Origin: an uncultured Eubacteriales bacterium
GTDB taxonomy: Bacteria > Bacillota > Clostridia > Peptostreptococcales > Anaerovoracaceae
Reading direction: 5' to 3'
Assembly (NCBI GenBank): GCA_900551415.1
Contig: URWB01000007.1
Location: forward strand, 1 to 32,116
Length of the DNA stretch: 32,116 nt
A model generated the notes under the pieces. The model had not been told where the DNA came from. It did not search any database and saw only the letters and a list, made by a program, of their open reading frames with translations. The position numbers and the translations under genes are program-made. Positions 1 to 7,089 of the stretch are shown piece after piece. Within the stretch, counting starts at the first letter, position 1; every line of letters begins with the position of its first letter.

Positions 1-133
1 AGATGTGTCCATGTAATACGGTGTATAGGTTAGTGCAAGAGATTAGAAAGAAAGCCGAAAATTGCAATAATAAGTTGAACATTGATAACTAAAAACCCAT
101 ATCACGAAGATGAGCATCGATAGATATGGCCCG

Positions 134-166
134 GCCCGGGATACGAAATGTATTCCGGGCTTTTGT
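134..166 (+). terminator. Rho-independent terminator of an upstream gene
   Basis: Two 11-base arms (134-144 and 150-160) pair completely, with one G-U wobble in the plus-strand RNA, around the loop GAAAT, and TTTTGT follows. The wobble pairs only on the plus strand, so it ends transcription arriving from the left of the window. A smaller nested hairpin lies just upstream at about 97-127 (CCATATC with GATATGG, enclosing GATG-AG-CATC). I could not assign it to any gene or RNA. Confidence 0.8.
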
Positions 167-535
167 ATTGCTTGAAAACAAGCCGTTTCAAGGCTGCCAT
201 GGATTTTCAAAAAGGCGGAGAAACCATGCAAAAAAGGACATGTTAAGGTGCTTTGTCCCGTATGAAGGGGAATGCCGTAAGCTGCCTTCCGGAGCATGGC
301 TTGTTATATGCCAAAAGGTTTGCATTTACGCGCCTTGAAACAGGATTTATAATGGAACAGAAAGCAGGGTTCGGCACGAAAAGAGGCGTTGATGTTTACC
401 GGAGGCGGCATGATTGGCGCAGCGTCAGTTTACCATTAGATAGGAAGGGGCGCAACGCACAAAAGCGGGGGACGAGGGTTTTCGCTGTGTCGTACTCTTT
501 GATTTTGTCTGGTTTGCCGGATGGGGAGGCATGAA
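167..535. other. Gene-free stretch before the first gene
   Basis: The open frames here have no ribosome-binding site and no recognisable protein sequence, so I see no gene. The stretch holds a promoter candidate (325-353) and then about 175 bases of untranslated leader running into the ribosome-binding site at 522-528. I did not recognise a riboswitch in that leader. Confidence 0.5.
325..353 (+). promoter_or_regulatory. Candidate sigma-A promoter for the metallophosphoesterase gene
   Basis: A perfect TATAAT at 348-353 is preceded, after exactly 17 bases, by TTTACG (325-330), a weak -35 matching TTGACA at four of six positions. Transcription would start near 360, giving a leader of about 175 bases before the ATG at 536. 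Confidence 0.5.
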
Positions 536-1924
536 ATGATCGCGTTTTTACTTGCACCGATTTATCTATTGGTTAATATCTATATTTACAAACGGACAAT
601 CGGGTGGATGGCGGTAGGCATCAGCGGGCTGCGGCATGGGGTCGGCCGCGTGGGGTCAATCGCGGTTTACGCATTTTTTGCGCTGTCCGCTTTGTTTGCT
701 TTTGTGCTGCCGCAGTCTGAGGCGCGGCGTATTCTCAAGGAAATCGGCAACTACTGGCTGGGCGTGCTGCTGTACATGATCTTTGTGATCGTGCTGGCGG
801 ATATTGCACGGCTATTTTTGCTTTATGTTTTGCATATCGATCGTGAAAAACTCTGTGCGCCGCGAGTGCATCGCAGAGTCGGGCGCCTTTGCGCGGCGGC
901 GATTCTGGCGGTCTCGGTGCTGGGCGTTATCAATGCGGGGATTATCCGCGTGACACCATACGAGGTGACTGTGAACAAGGTATGGACAAGCAGCTTGCCG
1001 GCGAGCGCCGCGGCACAAGAAGGTGAAAGCGGCGCGGCGACAAGCTCTGACGGAGAGAGCCGCGGCGGGAACGATGACAAAGCGGATGCGCGCGGCATGG
1101 CAGGAAAGGTGTCTGCCGCAGACAGCGAAGCAGGCTCGGCCGCGGAGACAAGGATCGGAAGCGGCGCCGTCTCCGATCTTAAGATCGTTTTGGTTTCAGA
1201 TCTGCATCTGGGATACAATATCGGTCTGCGGCAGATGGAAAAGATGGTTGAGAAGATCAATGCCGAAAACGCGGATCTGGTGGTGATCGCCGGAGATATT
1301 TTTGACAACGAATGGGAAGCGGTGCAAGAGCCGGCGCGCATGGCAAAAATCCTGCGCGGCATCAAATCCCGATACGGTGTTTACGCCTGCTACGGAAACC
1401 ACGATATCGAAGAACCGATTTTGGCAGGTTTCACATTCCGTCAGAGCGCGCCAAAAGCCAGCAGTCCGGAAATGGACGCATTCCTTACGGCAGCAGGTAT
1501 CCGCTTGCTGCGTGATGAGGGTGTGCTGATCGAGGACAGCTTCTATCTTTATGGCCGCGCGGACGCGCGCCGTCCGGGTGCCGGCATCACGAAGCGTGAA
1601 ACGCCGCGGGAGATCACCGCGAATATGGACAAGTCTAAGCTAATCATTGTACTCGACCACCAGCCGCGCGAGCTTGCGGCGCTGGCGGCGGCAGGGGTAG
1701 ATCTTGACCTTTGCGGACATACGCATGATGGACAGATGTTTCCGGGCAATTTAGTGGTACGGCCGTTTTGGGAAAATTTTTATGGTTATCTGAAAAAAGG
1801 CGATATGCACAATATCGTGACCTCCGGTGTCGGATTGTTCGGACCGAATATGCGTGTCGGTACGAAGGCAGAAATTTGTCCGATCACGGTGCATTTTGCC
1901 GGAAGCGCGGCAGAGCGCTCGTAG
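536..1924 (+). CDS. Membrane-anchored calcineurin-like metallophosphoesterase
   Basis: Predicted metal-dependent phosphoesterase of 462 residues. The N-terminal third has four likely membrane segments (about residues 1-20, 43-63, 75-100 and 122-140). The C-terminal half carries the family metal-binding motifs in order: VSDLHLG (D222, H224), GDIFDN (D254), GNHD (N288, H289, D290) and GHTH (H395, H397). The catalytic domain should lie outside or just at the membrane, as in YkuE-type phosphoesterases; the substrate is unknown. An Ala/Gly/Ser-rich insert of about 55 residues (about 158-212) links the membrane and catalytic parts. The start at 536 is preferred to the ATG at 521 because GGGGAGG (522-528) sits 7 bases before it. 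The next gene follows within 75 bases, so the two are probably co-transcribed. Confidence 0.88.
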   Translation: MIAFLLAPIYLLVNIYIYKRTIGWMAVGISGLRHGVGRVGSIAVYAFFALSALFAFVLPQSEARRILKEIGNYWLGVLLYMIFVIVLADIARLFLLYVLHIDREKLCAPRVHRRVGRLCAAAILAVSVLGVINAGIIRVTPYEVTVNKVWTSSLPASAAAQEGESGAATSSDGESRGGNDDKADARGMAGKVSAADSEAGSAAETRIGSGAVSDLKIVLVSDLHLGYNIGLRQMEKMVEKINAENADLVVIAGDIFDNEWEAVQEPARMAKILRGIKSRYGVYACYGNHDIEEPILAGFTFRQSAPKASSPEMDAFLTAAGIRLLRDEGVLIEDSFYLYGRADARRPGAGITKRETPREITANMDKSKLIIVLDHQPRELAALAAAGVDLDLCGHTHDGQMFPGNLVVRPFWENFYGYLKKGDMHNIVTSGVGLFGPNMRVGTKAEICPITVHFAGSAAERS

Positions 1925-1997
1925 AAGCGGATGGCAGCGGGCAGAGGGAAGTTTGCAGTATGATGAAGGGGCAGCGATACGAATGGAGAAAGAACAG

Positions 1998-3941
1998 ATG
2001 AGAACGCAGACGGAGAAGCGGACGGCAACGGAAGAACAGACCGCGCGGACCGCAGAGACAAACGCGCGGTCTGCGCGCGGCGCAAGACGCGCGTGGATGC
2101 CGCACGCGCGGCGCAAGCAGATGAAACAGCGCGCGCGGCGGTCGGTGAAACGGCATTACGGCGTGATGCTTTCGGTCTGCCTGCTGGCAATCCTCTTGGG
2201 AACCGAGTTCACAGGCAGCTTGGATTTTCTTAAGGTGCAAAGGCCGACGGACATTCAGCTCGAAAAGGAAATGCTTGAGGAGTCGGAGTTCGGCATTGAG
2301 CAGAACGGAGTTTGGAAGGTCGTAACGGAGGCCCTTGAGGGTCGGCTCGACGAAGGCGTGCAGGATGCGGACCGCTTGACAGCTGAGGCTATCAAAAAGA
2401 ATGAGGCGTCCGGCGAAAAGGTGCTCGGACGGACGGGCGGGGTGCTTGCGAATCTTGTCAATGATCTGACGAGCGGGCTGTTTTTTGTCAAATTTGTCAA
2501 AGGATTCTATCGACTGGGACTTTCGCAGGGGGCGGTGCTTCTGCTTGTCAGCATTCTGGTGCTGACGTTGGGGATCGGGTTTTGGTTTCTGGTTAAGAAT
2601 GTTTATCGCGCGGCAGCGCGCAGGGTGTTTTTGGAGTGCCGCGTGTATGAAAGAGTGACACTGCAGCGTTTGCTGTTTTTCCTGCGCTCAAGGCGATGGC
2701 TCAATGCCTGCGTGAATATGCTGATGGAATATGTGTTCTATCTCTTGTGGTCGCTGACGATCGTCGGCGCGGCGGTCAAACGCTATTCCTACTTTATGGT
2801 GCCGTTTATCGTGGCGGAGAATCCCGAAATCAGCTGGCGGGAGAGTATCACGCTCTCGAGACGCATGATGGATGGGCATAAGTGGGAATGTTGTTTCCTC
2901 GAGCTGACCTTCGTTCCCTGGAAAATTCTCGGAATTCTGACTCTGGGCTTGACGGATTTATGCTATATCAATGCCTATAAGACGGCGACCTTCGCGGAGT
3001 ATTACGCCTATCTCAGAACGCTTGCCAAGCGTGATAATCTTGCGGGAAGCGAACGTTTCAATGATACGTATTTGTTTGAACGGGCGGAACGCGGTCTGCT
3101 TATGACGACCTATGCGGATCTGTCCCTGCAAGGCGCAGGGGCTGTGCCGGTGCGGCTGACCGGCGTGCGCGGCTTCATTGAGCGTAACTTCGGCGTGGTG
3201 ATGTACAGCCGCGAGGAGGAAGCGGTGATTTGGGAGGCAGAGCGGCATCAGCTCGCGGAGGAAGCGCTGGAGGTGATTTTGCGCGGACACACCTATCCGG
3301 ATCGTTTGTCTCCAAACCCGATCCATCAGCATGGGAATCATTTTGAAAAACTGCATTATATGCGGCATTATACGGTTTCCTCGCTGATACTGATGTTCTT
3401 CCTGTTTTCCTTTGTCGGCTGGCTGTGGGAGGTCAATCTACACCTGCTTTCGGACGGGGTGTTTGTCAATCGCGGAATCCTGCAGGGACCGTGGCTGCCG
3501 ATTTACGGTTCGGGCTGCGTGCTGATCCTGCTGTTGCTTTATCGCCTGCGAAAATCTCCGCTCAAGGAATTTATCGCGACGGTGGCGCTTTGCGGATTCG
3601 TGGAATATTTTACATCCTATTTCATGGAGGCGGTCTATCACACCCGCTGGTGGGATTACAGCGGTTATTTTCTGAATCTCAACGGACGTATTTGCGCGGA
3701 GGGCTTGTTTGTCTTTGGCGTTGGCGGCTACGCTGTGGTTTATCTGGCGGCGCCTGCTGTTGACAACTGGCTGCGCCGCATCAAGCCGAAGCTGTGTACA
3801 ATTCTGTGCGCGGGATTGCTGACGCTCTTTGTCTGCGACGAGGTATATTCCGCGGCACACCCGAATCAGGGAAAAGGCGTCAGCACGCCCACTGCGGCCA
3901 TGCAGGACGCGGGAGAGACAGAAGGCAAGGACCACGTGTAA
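1998..3941 (+). CDS. DUF975 / CmpB-type (PF06541) fusion membrane protein
   Basis: Integral membrane protein of about 647 residues, function unknown. After a charged Arg/Thr-rich cytoplasmic head, the N-terminal half resembles DUF975 proteins (a first segment near the sequence RHYGVMLSVCLLAILLG, then several hydrophobic segments). The C-terminal part, about residues 447-600, matches the family annotated as putative ABC transporter permease CmpB (PF06541): FVGWLWEV, NRGILQGPWLPIYGSG, FVEYFTSYFMEAVYHTRWWDY and RICAEGLFVFG. No ATPase partner is encoded nearby, so the transporter label is weak. The start is uncertain: ATG 1998 has GGAG (1985-1988) at 9 bases; ATG 1983 has AAGGGG (1966-1971) at 11 bases and would add five residues. 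Confidence 0.8.
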   Translation: MRTQTEKRTATEEQTARTAETNARSARGARRAWMPHARRKQMKQRARRSVKRHYGVMLSVCLLAILLGTEFTGSLDFLKVQRPTDIQLEKEMLEESEFGIEQNGVWKVVTEALEGRLDEGVQDADRLTAEAIKKNEASGEKVLGRTGGVLANLVNDLTSGLFFVKFVKGFYRLGLSQGAVLLLVSILVLTLGIGFWFLVKNVYRAAARRVFLECRVYERVTLQRLLFFLRSRRWLNACVNMLMEYVFYLLWSLTIVGAAVKRYSYFMVPFIVAENPEISWRESITLSRRMMDGHKWECCFLELTFVPWKILGILTLGLTDLCYINAYKTATFAEYYAYLRTLAKRDNLAGSERFNDTYLFERAERGLLMTTYADLSLQGAGAVPVRLTGVRGFIERNFGVVMYSREEEAVIWEAERHQLAEEALEVILRGHTYPDRLSPNPIHQHGNHFEKLHYMRHYTVSSLILMFFLFSFVGWLWEVNLHLLSDGVFVNRGILQGPWLPIYGSGCVLILLLLYRLRKSPLKEFIATVALCGFVEYFTSYFMEAVYHTRWWDYSGYFLNLNGRICAEGLFVFGVGGYAVVYLAAPAVDNWLRRIKPKLCTILCAGLLTLFVCDEVYSAAHPNQGKGVSTPTAAMQDAGETEGKDHV

Positions 3942-4103
3942 ATGGCGGGGGCAGTGCCGGGCCCAGGAGATACACAGGCCGCAGGAGATGCGCCGGTCGC
4001 GGCAGCCGATTAGAACGTGCAGCTCGAGCGGAGCAGGACGGCGAGAAGGCAGGAGCGCACAAAGCGGATGCAACGAAAGCAGAAGAAAAAGGAGGGGCAA
4101 ACG

Positions 4104-5600
4104 ATGAGCAGGGAGAACATAGGGAACGAAACGGCGTGCAGCAAAAAACGAGAGATCCGGCCGCTTACTCAGCAGGATATCGAGGCATATCTGGACATTT
4201 ATCTGAATTCCTATCCGGCCTACAAGTCGTTGGACGCGGAGTGCAGGCAGCATTATCGGGAAAAGCATCAGTTAGAGCTGCGGGAAGACCGGGAAGTGCA
4301 GACCGTCGGCCTTTTTGAGGACGGGATACTGATCGCGACGATGAAACTGGTCAGCTTTTCGATGAACTTTTTCGGAAAAATGCAGCCGGCCTGCGGATTG
4401 ATGGCGCTGGAGGTACACCCGCTGCATAAGAAGAAAGGCGCGGCGCTGGAAATGGTCCGCTATTTTGAAGCTTACGCGAAAGAAAACGGCGCGCTGCTGA
4501 CACTGCTTTTGCCGTTCAAGATCGGTTTTTACCGGCAGATGGGCTATGGATTTGCCGGAAAGCTTTACGAATATCATCTGCCGACCGCAGTTCTGCCGGA
4601 AATGGAAGACAGAGCGCGGCAGCATCTGCGTCTGATGCAGCCGGAAGACTTTGACGAAGCGCTTGCCTGTTACAATCGCTTTGCGGCACGGAACCACGGC
4701 ATGGTGAAAAAATTTGAAGAAGAAGTACGCGGCAGTCAGGACGATATCCAGGTGCGGCGGATCGGATACTACGCGGATGCCGCAGCAGGAAACGCTTGTA
4801 CGGACGGCGCGGCGGCAGCCGATGGAGCGTGCCGTGCATGCGAAGCCGCGCAGGCGGACACAGATAGGAGAGACGGGCAGCCACGGCTGCGCGGTTATGT
4901 CGCCTATCGTTTTGAGAGTGCCAGTGAAACAAACTATACGCAGAACCGGTTGTCTGTCGAGGAACTGATTTATGACAGCGGAGAGGTGCTGCGCGCGCTG
5001 CTGGGCGCGCTGAAAATGCAGGAAGACCTGGCACAGACCGTGATCCTGCGGACCGGGGAAGAAAACTTCCATCATCTGCTAAGTGACCCGCAGGATATTT
5101 CCAAAAACTACATTGACTTCGGCTTCTTGCAGACCAATGTTTCCGCGGTTGGAACCATGTTCAAGATCGTGGAACCGGAAGCCTTTATACAAAAGACAGC
5201 CTACCGGGTTTTTCCAAGCGGCAGTCTGACGGCGGAGTTCTGTTATTTTGACGAAATGCGGTATGCCGAACAAAAAATCCGCATCCGCTTCGCAGAAGGC
5301 AGATGGAGCTTTACTGAGGCGGGCCGCGCAGCCGGTGAGGATGAAAAAAATGCGGCCGGTGCGAAGGATCTTGAGACCGTCGAAGAACCGGTAGATATAA
5401 CCGTTCACTGCAGTCAGGGTGAATTTGCGTCGCTGCTGATGGGCTCGGCGGATCTGGGCGCACTGGTGCGGCTCGGCGCGGTGAGTGTCCATGCCGGAAA
5501 TGCCGGAGGCGGCAGAAACGCGGAACAGGCGGACGCAGTGCGGATGCTGACACAGATGCTTTACTGCAGTCAGAAACCATGGCTGAACGCAGACTATTGA
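4104..5600 (+). CDS. Eis-like GNAT N-acetyltransferase
   Basis: Predicted acetyl-CoA-dependent N-acetyltransferase of 498 residues, close to the usual length for Eis-family proteins, which acetylate amines such as aminoglycosides or lysines; the substrate here is unknown. The N-terminal GNAT domain (about 13-150) begins REIRPLTQQD, with an acetyl-CoA-loop region LEVHPLHKKKGAAL and the Eis-type stretch LLPFKIGFYRQMGYGF. A second degenerate GNAT-like domain follows. The C-terminal SCP2-like domain (about 375-480) shows SLTAEFCYFDE and the repeated short beta strands. Two Ala/Gly/Asp-rich inserts (about 230-255 and 408-430) interrupt the conserved core. The start is set by GGAGGGG (4091-4097), 6 bases upstream. 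The gene ends before a strong new promoter at 5756. Confidence 0.85.
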   Translation: MSRENIGNETACSKKREIRPLTQQDIEAYLDIYLNSYPAYKSLDAECRQHYREKHQLELREDREVQTVGLFEDGILIATMKLVSFSMNFFGKMQPACGLMALEVHPLHKKKGAALEMVRYFEAYAKENGALLTLLLPFKIGFYRQMGYGFAGKLYEYHLPTAVLPEMEDRARQHLRLMQPEDFDEALACYNRFAARNHGMVKKFEEEVRGSQDDIQVRRIGYYADAAAGNACTDGAAAADGACRACEAAQADTDRRDGQPRLRGYVAYRFESASETNYTQNRLSVEELIYDSGEVLRALLGALKMQEDLAQTVILRTGEENFHHLLSDPQDISKNYIDFGFLQTNVSAVGTMFKIVEPEAFIQKTAYRVFPSGSLTAEFCYFDEMRYAEQKIRIRFAEGRWSFTEAGRAAGEDEKNAAGAKDLETVEEPVDITVHCSQGEFASLLMGSADLGALVRLGAVSVHAGNAGGGRNAEQADAVRMLTQMLYCSQKPWLNADY

Positions 5601-5755
5601 CGCGAGGACAGCTGACGATGAGGCTGCGGCTTTGAACAGATCGCCGCATACGCAGGCAGAGCAGAGCATGTTTCGGCATATGTGAGCGACAGACCGGAGC
5701 ACGATACGCCGCAATGGATCACGAAAAGAGTTTGTGAAAAGTTTGGGCAAAGGGG

Positions 5756-5784
5756 TTGTCAAGCGTGTGAGAACGTGGTATAGT
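5756..5784 (+). promoter_or_regulatory. Sigma-A promoter driving the cobalamin riboswitch leader
   Basis: TTGTCA (5756-5761) and TATAGT (5779-5784) are separated by exactly 17 bases, and each matches the consensus at five of six positions. Transcription would begin near 5791, immediately before the riboswitch. Confidence 0.75.
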
Positions 5785-5790
5785 GGTGCT

Positions 5791-5990
5791 AGAACTTCAT
5801 AGAGAGCTATGTTCTTCATCGCATGATGAAGCTAAGATGGAAACAGGTGAGAATCCTGTACGGTCCCGCCACTGTGAGGGAGGAGCGCTTTTCAGAACGT
5901 CACTGAAGCCTATAGACATGCCGCAGATTGCATGCCGCTTTGGGAAGGCGAAAAGCGCGAAGATCCCTGAGTCAGGAGACATGCATAGTT
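5791..5990 (+). promoter_or_regulatory. Cobalamin (B12) riboswitch
   Basis: The conserved core elements of the cobalamin riboswitch are present in order: GGAAACAGGTGAGAATCCTG (about 5839-5858), then ACGGTCCCGCCACTGTGAG (5860-5878, containing the GCCACTG core), then GGGAAGGCG (5942-5950), and CTGAGTCAGGAGAC (5967-5980). These are the strongly conserved parts of the adenosyl/methylcobalamin-binding fold. Bound cobalamin normally lowers expression of downstream uptake or synthesis genes. Outer limits are approximate. The promoter lies directly before it and an intrinsic terminator follows at 6044, so control is probably transcriptional. Confidence 0.9.
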
Positions 5991-6043
5991 TGAATTGTAC
6001 CGCTGTGCCGGAGAAGCGCAGACGTTGTAAACGCAGTGAATAC

Positions 6044-6086
6044 GGGCTGCAGTTCCTTTCAGGGAGAAATGGACTGCAGCCTTTTT
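6044..6086 (+). terminator. Intrinsic terminator of the cobalamin riboswitch
   Basis: The arms GGCTGCAGT (6045-6053) and ACTGCAGCC (6073-6081) are perfectly complementary around a 19-base loop and are followed by TTTTT. It lies about 55 bases after the riboswitch core, the expected place for the switching terminator. Confidence 0.8.
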
Positions 6087-6353
6087 GTATATTGCTTTTC
6101 ATCCGGCGGGGTATCGTTTTATATGGCGGTGCCCCGCTTTCCTTATTCTATGACGATGACGCAGGAGATTGTGTATTGACAGATTCCCCTGCGAGACGCA
6201 AATGCAGAGGTGCCGCGTTGCATCTTTTTGACGTTTTAAGGTCAAAAAGTGGCGCAGACGAGAAAGCGACAGTCGAAGCGGCCGGTTATCCTGGGATGCT
6301 TCCTTGTATAAAATCAAGGGGATGTTATAAATGAAAAAAGGGAGGTATATAAA
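6087..6353 (+). other. Structured gap between riboswitch terminator and first small gene
   Basis: No convincing gene on either strand. A perfect 9-bp hairpin lies at 6224-6249 (CTTTTTGAC, loop of 8, GTCAAAAAG). TTGACA at 6177-6182 is a consensus -35 but has no acceptable -10 at 16-18 bases. A TATAAA at 6307-6312 has only a poor -35. The sequence AGAGGTGC at 6206-6213 and GTCGAAGC at 6272-6279 weakly recall parts of a lysine riboswitch, but the rest of that fold was not found. Confidence 0.4.
6224..6249 (+). repeat. Perfect 9-bp inverted repeat (hairpin)
   Basis: CTTTTTGAC at 6224-6232 pairs with GTCAAAAAG at 6241-6249 across an 8-base loop. No T tract follows, so it is not a plain terminator. 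It sits in the leader of the 6354 gene and could be part of a larger RNA structure or a protein-binding site. Confidence 0.55.
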
Positions 6354-6635
6354 ATGTTACGTATTGGTTGGCTTGAAAATCCGGATAATATTGTTTACGC
6401 GGATTTGAATGAATTTGCCGATAATTTTGGAAACGAGGTCGGCATCAGTAATCTCAAACAGGAAATTTTGAATTTTCGCCAAAATCCGACCGCGGAGGGC
6501 ATTGTCCTGAAGGGAAAGAAGCGCTCAGCGCTGAAGCTCTTTGTTCCGGATATGCTTTTCGACAAGCATATCGAGATGGGAGAGAACGTGTGGGTTTTCA
6601 TTGGAGAAACCTATCCGGCCTATTGTATTTACTAG
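6354..6635 (+). CDS. Small hypothetical protein (93 aa)
   Basis: I do not recognise this protein. It is 93 residues, has no signal peptide or membrane segment, and begins MLRIGWLENP. GGGAGG at 6340-6345, 8 bases before the ATG, supports translation. It reads as a small soluble mixed alpha/beta protein and ends in an aromatic tail (YCIY). It is the first gene after the cobalamin riboswitch terminator, and a DUF2292-like gene follows 44 bases later, so the two could form a small riboswitch-controlled unit. No homology-based function can be given. Confidence 0.7.
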   Translation: MLRIGWLENPDNIVYADLNEFADNFGNEVGISNLKQEILNFRQNPTAEGIVLKGKKRSALKLFVPDMLFDKHIEMGENVWVFIGETYPAYCIY

Positions 6636-6679
6636 ACAGAACGAAAAAAGCAGGCAGGGCAGTAAAGAAGGTGAGACAA

Positions 6680-6844
6680 TTGAGTGGCAGTTTGCAAAAA
6701 AAGAATACAGAATTGAAATTGACAGACAAAGAAACAAAGCTTTTTGAGATTATTCGACGAATGGAATTCGGAGAGGTTCGGGTCATTGTTACGGACGGGA
6801 TTCCCACGCGAGTGGAAGAAATCAAAAAAAGCATTAAGCTCTAA
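6680..6844 (+). CDS. DUF2292 (YezD-type) small protein
   Basis: Short soluble protein of about 54 residues. Its second half matches the DUF2292/YezD pattern: LFEIIRRMEFGEVRVIVTDG followed by IPTRVEEIKKSIKL (a helix, then a GxVxIxVxDGxxxxIE-like hairpin). Family members are often found near sulfur-assimilation genes, but no such gene is here; the molecular role is unknown. The start is taken as TTG 6680 because AAGGTG (6668-6673) lies 6 bases upstream; GTG 6671 in the same frame is the alternative. An in-frame ATG at 6590 would overlap the previous gene and has no ribosome-binding site. Confidence 0.65.
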   Translation: MSGSLQKKNTELKLTDKETKLFEIIRRMEFGEVRVIVTDGIPTRVEEIKKSIKL

Positions 6845-6850
6845 AACAAC

Positions 6851-6906
6851 AAAATAAGAAAGTCGGCTGCGCCGATCAGATTTTTAGCGGTAGACTTTCT
6901 TGTTAT
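6851..6906 (+). repeat. Imperfect inverted repeat after the DUF2292 gene
   Basis: AATAAGAAAGTC at 6851-6862 pairs with GACTTTCTT-GT-TATT near 6892-6906, apart from a two-base bulge, enclosing a small CGGC-TGC-GCCG hairpin. It may mark the transcript end of the two small genes, but a run of T residues is lacking. Confidence 0.4.
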
Positions 6907-6910
6907 TCCG

Positions 6911-6933
6911 GAAATATCGGAACGATATTTCCT
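6911..6933. repeat. Perfect 10-bp palindrome, operator-like
   Basis: GGAAATATCG (6911-6920) and CGATATTTCC (6924-6933) are exact reverse complements around the 3-base centre GAA. No T tract follows. A dyad of this size just upstream of the 6951-7070 leader could be a repressor site or a short hairpin. Confidence 0.5.
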
Positions 6934-6950
6934 ACATAATAGAAACAGTG

Positions 6951-7070
6951 TCGCACCATTTATGAACTGACCGGAAAACCGGAGGTTCCGCATAAGACGC
7001 AGAAGCATAACACCGCACCGAAAATGCGGCAGGGCTGACTGTGCCATGTGGAACCTTTTTTTTGTGCGAC
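6951..7070 (+). promoter_or_regulatory. Attenuator-like leader with terminator/antiterminator alternatives
   Basis: A terminator stem is formed by AGGTTCCGCAT (6983-6993) and ATGTGGAACCT (7046-7056), 11 bp with one G-U, followed by eight T residues (7056-7063). Its large loop contains the hairpin CCGCA (7013-7017) / TGCGG (7025-7029). The 5' arm can pair instead with upstream bases: AACC (6977-6980) with GGTT (6984-6987) and CGG (6972-6974) with CCG (6988-6990), which would prevent the terminator. An outer stem GTCGCAC (6951-6957) / GTGCGAC (7064-7070) encloses the whole. The ribosome-binding site and ATG 7090 follow directly. The ligand or trigger is unknown. Confidence 0.6.
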
Positions 7071-7089
7071 CAGAAACGAGGAAGGAAGT

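Noticed and set aside
3942..4103. Short frame of 23 codons after the DUF975-CmpB gene
   Set aside because: It consists of Gly/Ala/Pro-rich codons without a ribosome-binding site; the gap is best seen as non-coding.
6177..6340. Lysine riboswitch
   Set aside because: AGAGGTGC and GTCGAAGC occur, but the other conserved segments of the five-way junction are missing.
6951..7070. c-di-GMP-I riboswitch
   Set aside because: Only short fragments resemble the consensus; the GAAA tetraloop and receptor arrangement could not be found, so the element is left as an unnamed attenuator.
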